A stretch of DNA of 64,000 nucleotides from Rhizophagus irregularis (Eukaryota > Glomeromycota > Glomeromycetes > Glomerales > Glomeraceae). Below are positions 35,326 through 47,800 of the stretch, in pieces (position 1 is the stretch's first letter; the number at the start of each line of letters is the position of its first letter). The stretch is from NCBI RefSeq assembly GCF_026210795.1, contig NC_089440.1:2666001-2730000 (forward strand), given 5' to 3'. Both the position numbers and the translations under genes were made by a program. Below the pieces are notes generated by a model. That model saw only the letters and a program-made list of their open reading frames with translations. It was not told where the DNA came from and did not search any database.

Positions 35326-36979
35326 GAATCAAAAAGAAAAAAGGGGAAATTGTTCAAATAAAGAACTAATGTCAGTGTGTATTTTATAGCTTATTATTAT
35401 ATCAAGACTTTAAAATAAATGATTTCTCTTTGATTACAAAACGTTTCAGATACTGTAATATTATAGGTTATAACAAGGTTTAAAATGTTCTGTTCCTAAA
35501 TATTTAAGTAATTAAAATTAAAATAGAGTAGAGAATTTTGTTATTAATGACGAATCATTTGTATCAATTATTCCAAATCTGCAATATAAAATTATTTGCA
35601 GTTTCCATAAGTAATAAAGGTTATAACAAGTGACGTTCTATTTTCAAAATTTAGATATAATAGTATTGTTTCAATAAAAAAATATATAGTAATAATTGTA
35701 TATTTTGTATATATTCAGAATATAACAACTCAGTTTCTTTGCTTAACACAATCTCATAAAAATAAGAGAAAGAATTCATATAATTTAGGCCAGAATTATA
35801 AAATTTGGCCAGAATTATCAGAGATTCATCTATTATATATATTTTTTTAATTTGCTTTAATAAAATTATTAAGTTAGCATGTCTTTTTTATAATTTGGAT
35901 CAGAAAATACCTGAATTATCAAGATCGTTTAAGTAAAAAGGAAAATTAAGACATGATTTACAATTTAAAACATATTTCGAAGACTTTAACTGGTACAAGA
36001 GATAATGAGAAAACAATCCTAGCGAATATTAGTAGACAATAAAAAATTTATGATTTGAAACATTTTCATATTTTGTATTTTCCTTTTACAAAAAAAATAA
36101 TTCAATTGATTTGATTTTTTCATAAAGCAATTTCTTTACAATGACTCTTCATAAAAAGAATGGAATAGTAAAAATTATGTTTTTAAATAAATGAAAAAAA
36201 AATGCATGTGACAATTGTGATATTTTAAGATTTGATCAAAATCAATAAATAATGATTTTATAAATTAGGTGATATATTACCTTAAATAGCTTTTATGGAT
36301 ATTCTACTTCAACTATAGATTATTTTAAATTTTAGAGAAATTCCATCTAATTAAATCTGAAAATGTTTAGAAGTTTTAAGAAAGTATCATTTTTAAAACT
36401 TCTTTAACATCAAATTTTGTATTATTGTTACAAAGAGACTATAGTACCATAAATAACTTTTCAATCTTGTTAAGGTCAAGGCTTAAGGCTATGCTATAAT
36501 CTGGCAAGACTTTTAACTCGTAGCAGATAACCGCTTGGCGCTTGGTATCATAAGCAGATGTGTATGTAGAAATCCATTGTTTAACCCACTTATAGCATGA
36601 CATAGCTTTTTCACAATTGTTATAAAAAAGATATAAACAATATGTATTTTAGGGACCTTCGCTTTCTATCAAATTTCCTGCTGATAAACTTACTATCACG
36701 TTATTTTATGAGATATAACGTATTGAACAACTTAATTATACATTAAAAAGTAAATTAAAGAAAATCAGGGAATAAAAGCCAGAAAAATGTTTTTAGGCGA
36801 AGGTAAAAATAATATGTAAAGATACCTTCATGCTATAATTAGCTTCAGTTTTTCTGTTTGATATTTAATTGTCAAATCTCTTAAGAATATCTAAAAATAT
36901 GAATGCCACTTTTAAAATTACTTTAATGATACTTTTATTATATATAAGTAATTTTTCACACACAAGTTACCTGTTTATT
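35326..36979. other. Intergenic with one coding-like minus-strand fragment
   Basis: Mostly featureless AT-rich DNA. Between about 36455 and 36620 the minus strand encodes an uninterrupted protein-like stretch (AMSCYKWVKQWISTYTSAYD, then a Lys/Leu-rich end) without a start or recognised domain. It is probably a fragment of a dead gene or transposon. Confidence 0.35.
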
Positions 36980-37959
36980 CTTTATGCTAGTGTTGCGTGC
37001 CGTAATAGTTGTAACAGAGTTGGAAGGTTGTGACGTAATGTCGTAGAGTTGATCGTTTTGCCGTAATTTTCCAACCAGTTGTAATTGGTCAGTTTTATTA
37101 ATATTGATTTAAATATTTTAATAATTTTTTGATCACACGAACATTTTTAATAAAAATTCTTAGGATTTTCATCTGTAAAAGTATTAAATATTAATATTAT
37201 TGTTTACTATTTAATACTGAAAACTTTATTCATAAATAATTGTATACAAATGTGTGTATCTAGATTCATCACCATACTCTTCTCTTTCATTATTTATTAA
37301 AATGAGTTAATTAGGGTGAAAAATTGGAGATCGGAAATCAACCATATCCAAAATATTTAAGTTTAAGTTCAACTCGTCTGCATGAAGGTACTCAGCTGGA
37401 GAGACTTCTTCCTCAAGTTCATTAAAAACTGTTTTTATGATATTTTTTATCATTTTAGGAGAAATTTCTTCTTGAGTTTGATAAAACTATTCTGCAGATT
37501 AAATCGATAAACCTTTGCCAATCCTTCTAATCTATCCACTCATAATTGAGTTCAGCGCTTTCCATATAGCCATCCCAAAGATGAAAACATTCGTTCACAT
37601 GCTGCAGAACTTGGTGTAATGGAGAAGAGCTTAATTGCTAATCGTTGCAGATGCTTTGGCTTGACTTCACAATCTTCACATGTATTCCACCACATTAATG
37701 GTGTTAGGTGTATCATTCCAATTGAATATGGAGCTATATAGGAATTTATCTTCCATTTACAATACGTTTTGATCTTTATCAAAAACCTGATTTTTTAAAT
37801 TAAATATTTATAATTTACATTTTAATTATAATTTGCCGATTTACAACTTTAATACGGCACGTTATAACTTTAAGCCGTAGTTGTAAATCAGGGTTGCAAC
37901 CCAAGTCGTAATCCAAAACGCCATAATTAATACTTACGGCAGGCAACTTTACTTTATGC
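36980..37959 (-). mobile_element. Internally deleted hAT transposon with 8-bp target duplication
   Basis: The element spans 36988-37951 (964 bp) with terminal repeats TAGTGTTGCGTGCCGTAA (left) and TAAAGTTGCCTGCCGTAA (right, read inward). Both sides carry the 8-bp direct repeat CTTTATGC (36980-36987 and 37952-37959). Subterminal regions are rich in GTAATxxxxxAC-like motifs in both orientations. The remains of a hAT transposase C-terminus lie inside. The size is too small for a full transposase (usually 600 or more residues), so it is non-autonomous. Confidence 0.88.
37552..37782 (-). pseudogene. hAT transposase C-terminal dimerisation segment
   Basis: The 76-residue frame contains LAIKLFSITPSSAACERMFS, the conserved core of the hAT family dimerisation domain, followed by SxLGWLYGKR and a stop. 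The rest of the transposase (DDE core, BED finger) is absent. It lies within the hAT element delimited by CTTTATGC duplications, in minus orientation. Confidence 0.85.
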
Positions 37960-38438
37960 AACAGTATATTCATGACCTATTTACGCATCGTATCCAAACT
38001 TTTTAAAACCCGTGATCCCAAGTCTACTTGGTTACAGGGATAAAACCTTTAGAACTTAAATGTATATAATTTTGCTTGTAGACTAAATCCTAAATAATGA
38101 TTTTACTATTTTTAAGTAAGTATGATTGCATCAGATTTCAAAATTTTTATAATAAATGTAGGATGATTACATATAGACAAATAAACATTCCAGTCAAGAA
38201 ATGAAAATTTAAATTTAATCTTTTTATCGAGGTAAGCAATAAATTAAAAATTATTGGTTTATAGATATTTTAATAAAAGGTCTGATATGCCTTGCTGTTT
38301 TCACCCAAATATAAATTACAAATACATGGTTTTCTTTTGATTTTCGGATCGATATTACCAAGATAAATCGGATTATGTGTCAGCTATATATTACATAACA
38401 TTTTTTGATACCTACTGCTCATCCTATCCTTTTGATCC
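37960..38438. other. Intergenic; 3' flank of the double lectin pseudogene
   Basis: The right half (about 38270-38438) is similar to about 40310-40504, the 3' flank of the other double-domain lectin gene. It is therefore part of the same tandem duplication. No gene was seen. Confidence 0.45.
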
Positions 38439-39921
38439 TTAACAGAAGGGTCGATGATTCTAAAGTTTAAAATATTATAGTGAGCAATCGAACAAACATG
38501 TATAATAGTCTGAACATGCCATACCAAATAATTTTTCATCACTTCATCGGCAGATAAACGCCAGTTAAAATAACGAAAATAACTGTTTTAATAAAGGACA
38601 GTGTTAACTTAATATAACGATTTTATAATTCAAACAAACTTAATTATTATGATAATCATACCCAATTTCACCATCAAACCATCCAATATACAACGGTCCA
38701 TCATTGAATTTAACTTTATGCATTTGAACATTTTCGATAGCATAGAATGCGGTCCATACACCATTTATGTAGATATCCATTCTTTTTTCACGATCGGAAA
38801 GTGTGTAAGTTATATGATACCATTTATTTAATAGAAGTCCGTCTCCAACTGCACCGATTCCTGCATTGCCCTCCCAGTTTCCTGTGAAGCGGGGATGTAA
38901 TTTGGAATTGTTTGCATGTAGGAAGAGTCCAGGTGTACGCATAAATCCACCTTCCTCGCCACTTGTACCTAAATATACATGTATTTCAAGTGTATATATT
39001 AGTCAATTTAGTCATAATTTAAGAATAATCCATCTATCATACCTTTACGAAAAACAGTGACCCAACCAGAATGATGACTCTTAAGTCTCATTCGTAGTGA
39101 CACTGACAATTCATCGTCCACCTCGGGTAATTCAGAATGTTGCACTGTTTTTCCTTCTGACATAATGGGTTCTGAAATAATCTCATGGAACTCATGTGTA
39201 ATAGTCTGATGAATGTATCCTATCAAACAATTTTCGCCACCTCCTCAGCAGATAGACGCCAGTTAAAATAACGAAAATTACTATGATTTTAATAATAGAG
39301 GCTACTTAGATAATATAAAATTTACAATTTAGATCAACTTAATTATTATTATAATCATACTCAATTTCACCATCAAACCATCCAATATGCAATGGTGCAT
39401 CATTAAATTTAACTTTATGCATTTGAACATTTTCGATAGCATTGAATGCAGTCCATACACCATTTATGTAGATATCCATTCTTTTTTCACGATCGGAAAG
39501 TGTGTAAGTTATATGATACCATTTATTAAACAGAAGCCCATCCCCAACTGCACCGATTCCTGCATTACTCTCCCAGTTTCCTGTGAAACGGGGATGTAAT
39601 TTGGAATTGTTTGCATATAGGAAGAGTCCAGGTGTACGCATTAGTACTACTTCATCGTCACTACCTAAATATATATGTATTTCAAGTGTAGTCAATTTAG
39701 TCATAATTTACTACTAGTAACTAACAATAAACACTCATACCTTTACGAAAAACAGTGGTCCAACCAGAATGATGACTCTTAAGTCTCATTCGTAATGACA
39801 CTGACAATTCATCGTCCACCTCGGGTAATTCAGAATGTTGCACTGTTTTTCTTTCTTTTTCTTTTAACATAATGGGTTCTGAAATAATCTCATAGAACTC
39901 GTTTATGGAAATTTTCTTCAT
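38439..39921 (-). pseudogene. Double-domain lectin (ConA/LamG-like) gene, 1-nt frameshift at the domain junction
   Basis: Tandem duplicate of 40505-41993 with the same six-exon order: 39921-39741, 39664-39361, 39280-39043 (fused exon), 38968-38662, 38582-38525 and 38459-38439. The fused exon is 238 nt instead of 236. Relative to the intact gene it has one A fewer in the GCGAAAA run (about 39230-39236) and a 3-nt insertion a little downstream (CATTCATCAG), so the two domains are out of frame. Both domains themselves are open and well conserved. The lesion is a single homopolymer base, so a sequencing error should be excluded before calling it dead. Confidence 0.7.
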
Positions 39922-40504
39922 TTTCTTTATAGAAAACAAACAGAAACTAATAAATAAATTGACTATGATAAGCAAAACTGCAACGATATTAATGGAGTGC
40001 ATGTTATAGTTACACTAAGATTGGCGTGCATTTGTAACTTTTCAGAATATCAAAAATAGTATAATAAATGTACAGTATTTTTACCTGCTCCGATGATGCC
40101 ATTTTTGATTTAACATTTTTTTTTCAAAATATCGATCATTAAATAAATACGCTCACAAGTCACGATAGGACTGCTTTTTATAATTTCTAAAGTTGCAGCG
40201 TCACGAGCCTGTTATATAATTCCGGCTGGAATTTATGAATAAACATCCAATATTTAATTACGCAACAGATATTACTTACAATAATAACCTCTTGATTGGG
40301 GTGGGCTATTATAGATATTTTAGTAAAAAATCTGATATACCTTACCGTTTCACTCAAATAATTACAAATACATGTTATTTTGTAATTTTTCGAAATAAAA
40401 GTTCGAAAGGCAACATATACTTTATTATTTGTATTACTAAGAGAACATAAAAGTGTCGGCCATATATTATGATATCCTACTACTTATCCCATCCTTTTTG
40501 GTCC

Positions 40505-41993
40505 TTAATAGAAGGGTCGATGATTCTAAAGTTTAAAATATTTACAGTGAGCAATTGAACAAGCATGTGTAATAGTCTGAATGTATCTTACCAAATAATT
40601 TTTCGTCACCTCCTCGGCAGATAGACGCCAGTTAAAATAACGAAAATTACTATGGTTTTAATGGGTGATCCCGGTTTTAATAATATGTCAGACTTAGATA
40701 ATATAAAATTTTACAATTAGACAAACTTAATTATTATTATAATCATACCCAATTTCACCATTAAGCCATCCAATATGCAATGGTGCATCATTAAATTTAA
40801 CTTTATGCATTTGAACATTTTTGATGGCATAGAATGCAGTCCATACACCATTTATGTAGATATCCATTCTTTTTTCACGATCGGAAAGTGTGTAAGTTAT
40901 ATGATACCATTTATTTAACAGAAGTCCGTCCTCAACTGCATGAATTCCTGCATTATCCTCCCAGTTTCCTGTAAAGCGGGGATGTAATTTGGAATTGTTT
41001 GCATGTAGGAAGAGTCCAGGTGTACGCATAAGTCCTCCTTCCTCGCCACTTGCACCTAGATATACATGTATTTCAAATGTAGTCAATTTAGTCATAATTT
41101 AAGAACAATTCATCTATCATACCTTTACGAAAAATAGTGGCCCAACCAGAGTGATGACTCTTAAGTCTCATTCGGAGTGACACCGACAATTCATCGTCCA
41201 CCTCGGGTAACTCAGAATGTTGCACTGTTTTTCCTTCTGACATAATGGGTTCTGAAATAATCTCATGGAACTCATGTGTAATAGTCTGAATGTATCCTAT
41301 CAAACAATTTTTCGCCACCTCCTCAGCAGATAGACGCCAGTTAAAAAAACGAAAATTGCTATGATTTTAATAATAGAGACTACTTAGATAATATTAAAAT
41401 TTACAATTTAGACAAACTTAGTTATTATTATAATCATACCCAATTTCACCATCAAACCATCCAATATGCAATGGTGCATCATTAAATTTAACTTTATGCA
41501 TTTGAACATTTTCGATAGCATAGAATGCAGTCCATATATCATTTATGTAGATATCCATTCTTTTTTCACGATTGGAAAGTGTGTAAGTTATATGATACCA
41601 TTTATTCAACAGAAGTCCGTCCCCAACTTCTTCAATTCCTGCATTAACCTCCCAGTTTCCTGTGAAGCGGGGATATAATTTGGAATTATTTGCATGTAGG
41701 AAGAGTCCAGGTGTACGCACAGGCTCGTTACCACCTAAATGTATATCTCGTGTGATCAGTTTAGACAAAATTTTAAAAATAAACTGTCTAATAATCCATG
41801 AAATAAACATACCTTTACGAAAAACAGTGACCCAACCAGAATGATGACTCTTAAGTCTCATTCGTAGTGACACTGACAATTCATCGTCCACCTCGGGTAA
41901 TTCAGAATGTTGCACTGTTTTTACTTCTTTTTCTTTTAGTATAATGGGTTCTGAAATAATTTCATAGAACTCATTTATGGAAATTTTCTTCAT
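40505..41993 (-). CDS. Double-domain ConA/laminin G-like protein (six exons)
   Basis: Model of 365 residues: 41993-41813, 41734-41440, 41358-41123, 41055-40749, 40649-40592 and 40525-40505. Phases 1, 2, 1, 2, 0 are all consistent. The first three exon blocks encode one complete jelly-roll domain (LPEVDDELSVSLRMRLKSHH, RTPGLFL, HITYTLSN, HIGWFDGEIG, WRLSAEEV). Exon 3 then reads straight into the first exon of a second domain, because the usual donor GT after the codon TTG is AT (41299-41300). A short former-intron stretch (about nine residues, I-G-Y-I-Q-T-I-T-H) forms the linker. The second domain ends in NHRPFY. Other copies are single-domain genes, so this is a local fusion. It is likely a bivalent sugar- or protein-binding protein; the ligand is unknown. 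Confidence 0.75.
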
Positions 41994-43330
41994 TTTTTTA
42001 TAGAAAACAAACAGTAACTAATAAATAAATTGACTATAAAGTAAAAACGCAACGATATTAAATATTGGGAAAATGCATGTTATAGTTACACTAAGATTGG
42101 CGCGCATTTGTTATGCATCTACTGTATCTATTCAAAATCCATTGTGACGCAGAAAATATTACAAAAAAAAACTTTTTCAGAATATCAAAATAGTATTTTT
42201 AACTGCTCTGCAAATTACTTAGACTTCACAGGTAGTTTTGGGATGCCATTTTATTTTACATAATGATCAAAATATCGATCATTAAATAAATGTGCTTTGA
42301 AGTTGCTGCGCTGTTACATAATGCCGGCTTGTAAAAATCTGGTTGAGGCAATGGTTTAATAATGCAATTGAGCCATTATTTTCAGCTTTCAATTATTATT
42401 AAAAAAAAAATAATAAAATAAAGTTCCTACATAGTTATTAATAATTATTTATTGATATTTAGTAATAATTATTATTTATAAAATAACGAAAAAAATTCTT
42501 TGTTCCCGATATGATTTTTATTTATATTAGTTCTCTTTAAATTATAATTATTATTTATTAGACTTCAAGAAAAAAGACAAAACCCAAATTTTTTTTTCTC
42601 AGGCAAATTATTAATATTTTTGAGATATAAAAATTTATAATAATTTACCCAAATTTTGATCATTTCCAAATTTATAGTTGAATCAATCGCTGTTTTTAAA
42701 GTTTTTTTTTTGTCAGAATCAATTAAGTAATAAACAAAGTAAGATAAAAAAACAGAAAATTAATTAAACAGTATTACTAAATAAAACAAAGAAATATAAA
42801 CAATAATAATAAAGATAAGTAATATAAATATAATAAATCATTAATTTATTTCGTCGATAATAGATAAAAGAATTCTTTATAATTCAATTAAATTTAATGA
42901 TAATTTAAATCCTAATTATTTATTTATAACAAAGAAATTCTTTATAATTTTACTATGTAACAAACAATTTTTTTTTAAATAAGTAATGTTGAGATTAAAA
43001 ACGTGAAAGATTTAATTAAACAAACAAAAATCTTTATTTTTTTATTAATAAAATGCATTCCATAAAGAGACAACAAGTCCCAGAGGAATTTGAATCTCCT
43101 TCTGTTAACTAATTTCTTTATTATCCTCGCATTGCAAACAAAAGTTAGATATCAGATAGATTAAATGAATGAATACAATTGAAATTTCTACTGTTCTCAA
43201 AAGTTTTTTGAAATAACTTCTCTTACTAAAAGGAAAACCCATTTACTCGTACAGCACTACTTCAGTACTTAAGATACCCGGGTATAATACAAAATACTTG
43301 ATTTAAAAATTATATAATATACATGGGTAT
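41994..43330. other. Intergenic; promoter side of the double lectin gene, then AT-rich DNA
   Basis: 41994-42330 resembles 39922-40180, the upstream region of the sister gene (shared ATGCATGTTATAGTTACACTAAGATTGGCG-type sequence and ATCGATCATTAAATAAA). From 42330 to 43330 the DNA is featureless and very AT-rich, apart from a palindromic ATACCCGGGTAT at about 43268. Confidence 0.4.
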
Positions 43331-43422
43331 TTTGTGAGTAGGGATTGGAATCGATTATCATTATTAGAATCGATTTTAGAATCGATTAATCGTCGATTAA
43401 TCGTTAATCGAAATTATACTAG

Positions 43423-44135
43423 TGTTACCACCAATTTGTGTAGTTCGGGAGGGCAGTAACAGAAATATATACGGGTTAATTTATAGAATTTGACTAACAA
43501 TAGGCAGTAATCGGCAATAAATCGTGAGGAAATGGGTAGGGTTTATCAACAATTAGCAATAGATTTATAAACAATGTATATTTATTGAATGTATAACAAT
43601 CGGAAATAAAATTGACAATAAAAACAATAACGAAATGTATAAAATTGGAGTGATCGGCGGGTTCTTTATTAACAATTACAAAAGAATTTCCTAATATTAC
43701 TGCCTCTGCCGGCGCTCTGTAATATTCCCAAGGTTCTATCTAAGTGTTAATAATCGAAAAATCACTTCCCCGAAACCTCAGCGGAATTTCTTCCCTTAAA
43801 TATTATTCAAAATTTGGGACGATTAGTGCTTTGGCCAACTCGCCCATTATTCAAATCGTCCAAAGTACAACTCGTTTTCCGGTCAAATCGTCCATTGTAC
43901 GAATCGCCCATCACAGCCATAATTGATTCCCACCAAGCCATACGCCACATTTCCTATAAACTATATATATAAATTGTATAAATAAACTATATAAATAAAA
44001 TAAACTATACTATATAAATAAACTATATCAAATAAAAATAAAATAAACTAAATATAAATAAATAAATAAATAAATAAAATATACTATAAAAAAATAAATC
44101 ATATAAGAATAACTATATAAAAAATTCCCGTGACA
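43423..44135 (-). repeat. 3' LTR (element orientation)
   Basis: 713 bp, starting TGTTACCACC and ending CCCGTGACA on the + strand. It differs from the other LTR at three positions by eye (A/G near 43433, G/A near 43632, A/G near 43852). It ends in an AT-rich part with an (AAAT)n microsatellite. Confidence 0.95.
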
Positions 44136-44144
44136 TTACCCCCT
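44136..44144 (-). other. Polypurine tract
   Basis: On the minus strand AGGGGGTAA lies immediately before the 3' LTR, the position and composition expected for the plus-strand priming site. Confidence 0.7.
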
Positions 44145-44171
44145 GAAGAAGGGTGAGCCCCTGCGAACCTT

Positions 44172-44789
44172 CTACAAGGTTTCGCGCATTATTCGTCGAG
44201 CTTCCGGTAATAATTCGTCATAAAAGTCTCCTTCACTCATTTTAGTTAAACACGTCGGGCAAATGTAGGCGACTTTAGTCAGACATTGGACTCCTCTTAT
44301 CGCGAAGAGTTCGTAAACTCTCCGAGAAGTTTTCTTAACATCTTTAGCGAATCGTTGTCCAACTTGTTCTTGAAGGATTCCATAGTCCTTCTTCATCCAT
44401 CCTCGAAGAGACAAGAGCTCGCCTAAATAATAATAGACCTCTAATCTTTCGTGAACGCTTTTCTGTCGGAAGGTGGTCTGTCGTATCATTCGGGTTAATT
44501 TCCTCAATAGTTCGTCTTCGTTCCCTCCAAGATAATTCGGTCTTTGATACTCGTAATTTGTCAGGTGATGAAGGTCTATCTTACAACGATGCACGATTTC
44601 GCTTTGTTCATCGTAGTCTAGAATCGTCTTAAAATCAATAGAAACGATTCTTTCGGCATCAGAAAGCAACAAATTCATTGGGGTGATGTGAAACTCTTCA
44701 TACTCCCCTTTTTCCTCTAACCACAATTGTAAGAGAGCCTTCAGTTGTCCTTTGAACTTTTCGGAGAAGGTTTCCATGATAACTGTCAT
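44172..44789 (-). CDS. Extra 205-residue ORF of the retrotransposon
   Basis: An intact frame between the integrase and the 3' LTR in sense orientation. The first codon gives a Met-Thr-Val-Ile start; ATGs at 44789 and 44777 are both possible. The product is charged and mostly helical, with a Lys/Arg-rich middle and a C-terminal CPTC pair (YICPTCLTKM), too small to call a zinc finger. I recognise no family. Third ORFs after pol in gypsy elements often encode envelope-like or RNA-binding products, but no signal peptide or membrane segment is visible here, so an env-like role is unlikely. Its integrity contrasts with the damaged pol. Confidence 0.6.
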   Translation of the reverse strand: MTVIMETFSEKFKGQLKALLQLWLEEKGEYEEFHITPMNLLLSDAERIVSIDFKTILDYDEQSEIVHRCKIDLHHLTNYEYQRPNYLGGNEDELLRKLTRMIRQTTFRQKSVHERLEVYYYLGELLSLRGWMKKDYGILQEQVGQRFAKDVKKTSRRVYELFAIRGVQCLTKVAYICPTCLTKMSEGDFYDELLPEARRIMRETL

Positions 44790-44851
44790 TTTTCGTCCTT
44801 TGAAGAGTCACGGCTATTTAAATGTCTTTTGGCTGGTCTCTTCTCACGCTA

Positions 44852-47800
44852 TTAATTAGTAATCGTTCTTTCATAATATGAGCGAATCTGGTCTGCGTGG
44901 ACAACTTTTTTCCGAAGTTTTCCCTCTAAGGTCCTTAACTTGTAAGTTCCGTTTGGTCTCACATCATGAATGTAATAAGGGCCATGCCACTTTGAGTCGA
45001 GTTTCTTGGCTCTAAAGTTGCGTAATAGGACCTTTTCACCAATTTGGTACCGGTGTTCCTTAATTTGTTTGTTATGTCGTTCTACTTGCCGTTTTTGCGC
45101 ATGTTGAATATTCTCATTTGCTTGCTGTCGATCATCAATCAAGTTTCCGGCTAGCTGACCTAATCGTCGGAAATATAAATCTTCAAAGCCTCGATCGGAT
45201 CTATCCTCAAAAGGATAAGTTGGAACTTCCAGTTCGATCGGCAATACTGCGTCTCGCCCATAGGTGAGGTAAAAAGGTTCATAACGGGTAGTGTTTTGAC
45301 GCATAGGTTCGATAGGCAAACAAAGCCGAAGGGATGAATAAATCCCAATCATCTTTTCTTTCTATACAATATTTCGCTAAAAGTTCACAAAGGGTCCGAT
45401 TAAACCTTTCTACGAGACCATTCGTCTGTGGATGATAGGCAACAGACAATCGGTGCGTTATACCAAGGCGTTTACACAACGAATCGAGCATCTCGTTAAC
45501 GAAGTGTGTCCCTTGGTCGGTTAACAATTCCTTGGGGCACCCGTGGCGGCAAACAATATCTTCGTAGAAAAACGAGACTACTGAAGTAGCCTTTGCGTCC
45601 GGAAGAGCACGTGCTTCTGGCCACTTTGTCAGATATTCGGTGGCTACTACAATATACTGATTGCCTTTCTTGGTCAATGGTAGGGGTCCCACGATGTCCA
45701 TCCCAATCCGGTCGAAAGGTTGACCCACTTTAATAGGGTGAAGAGGTTCGGTTTTGATCGGCCGCTTCCTTCTTTGACAAGTATCACATGCTTGTACATA
45801 AGCTTTGATGTCGTCGCCCATCTGGGGCCAAAAATACTTTTCCTTTATTGCGCGAAAAGTTTCATTGAATCCAAAATGTCCAGCGAGTGGATCATCATGG
45901 AAGCCACGCAATATTATTTCCATTTCATTCTTTTTGATCACTCGCATCGGTCGTTGAGGATTTCTTATATTTCGTCGGTATAATATGCCATTCTTTATTA
46001 TATAACTGCGGGCTTTATTCTTAAAATTCCTTAATTGAGTAGTATCGAAGTCTGCAGGTAGCGTTAAGTCATCCAAGTATCGTATCAATCGGTAGTATGT
46101 ATCCGTATCCATGGCTGGGTTAAATCAATAGGGTAATCCGAAAATCAAAATCAAAAAATGCGTGTGTCCCGGGTATTGTTTGGAAAAAGATTTTACTTCT
46201 ATCGGATGCGCGATAAGCTATCTACGTTAGAGTGTCTTTTTCCAGCGTGATGAATAGTATCAAAATCGTACGATTGTAGTTTCATGACCCAACGGGCCAA
46301 TCTTCCGTTTGGAGTCGTCATATTAAATAGATGACAAAGCGCAGAGTGGTCAGTAATAAGCGAAAAGTGGCTTCCGTGCAGATAATGATGAAATTTTCCA
46401 ATGGCCCAAACAGCGGCCAAACATTTCAGTTCAGTAGCGGTGTAGTTCTTTTCAGCGGGTAGTAAGGAGCGACTAGCATACGCAACAACCCGTTCGTTAC
46501 CGTCTTCGTCCTTTTGCGATAACACAGCTCCCAAGGCAAACGTAGACGCGTCGGTAAACAGAATAAAAGGTCGGTTCCATTGAGGATACGTAAGAATGGG
46601 AGAAGAAATGAGACAGTTCTTCAAATATTCAAACGCCTGTTGTTGCGCATTGGTCCAATTAAACGGGATGTTCTTTTTCAATAGTTTATTTAGCGGATTG
46701 GCGATTTTTGAAAAATCTTTAATAAATCGTCGGTAGTACGAGGCTAATCCTAAAAATCCGCGTAATTGCGTCAAGTTCGTTGGTCGCGGGAAGTCCTTGA
46801 CTTTACTAATTTTTCCAGGATCAGTACGGATTCCATCCTTGCTGATAACATGTCCAAGGAAAGCTAATTCGGTAGAAGCAAACTTGCACTTTTCGGGATT
46901 TAATTTAAGCCCTGCATCCCTCAACCGGTCGAATATTTTTCGTAAATGCTGGAGGTGTTCGTCAAACGTTCGGGAATAGATATTCAAATCGTCCAAATAT
47001 ACAACGACGAATTTCCATAGTTCGTCATGAAGCACCTCATCCATCAGACGTTGGAAAGTAGCGGGTGCGTTACATAGCCCAAACGGCATTACAGTAAATT
47101 GGAAAGTGCCGAACTGGGTAATGAAGGCGGTCTTTTCCCTATCCTTAGGGTTCATTTCTACCTGCCAATAACCGCTGGCCAGGTCCAACGAGGTAAACCA
47201 GGCGGATCCTCCAAGCGAATCCAACATGTCATCGATGCGTGGTAAAGGATATTCGTCCCGTTTGGTCACTTTGTTTAACGGACGATAGTCAACACAAAAT
47301 CGAAGCTTTCCATTCTTCTTACGAACCAAAACTACCGGAAAAGCCCAGGGTCCTCACGACTTTTCAATCAAATTTTGTTGCAACATTCGGTCAATTTCAC
47401 CAGCGATAAAATCTCTTTCCATTCTTGAGGTTCGATACCATCGTTTTTTAATGGGAGTAGCGTTTCCGACGTCAATCGTATGTTGCACAAGATCAGTCCG
47501 ACCTAACTGAGTTGCATCCCACGCAAACAAATGTCGGTACTGTTGCAGAAGGTCTACAAGGTTCGTTTTCTGTTCCTTCGTCAAATCTCCCATTGGTAAC
47601 TCAAATAATTTGGCGTCCCATTCTTGAGTGAGTTTGGCATGTCCGAAGTGTAAAGGGACCTCGTTCTGGCGTTTCCATTCGTCAGGATCTTTCTTTTGCA
47701 ATAGAAGCAGAGTTGTCGATCATGTTCATTAGCGACGTCAACTACTTCTTCTAACTGTACTTCGCTCGGCATTGCATCTTGTACTAAATTGTCAGGATCC

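Noticed and set aside
44040-44075. AAATAAAT array considered as a CRISPR-like or satellite repeat
   Set aside because: A simple microsatellite within the LTR, present identically in both LTRs; no spacers.
46113-46198. Possible intron between RNase H and integrase of the retrotransposon
   Set aside because: A GTAAAA-like donor exists but lies after an in-frame stop, and no good acceptor restores the frame; treated as a lesion.
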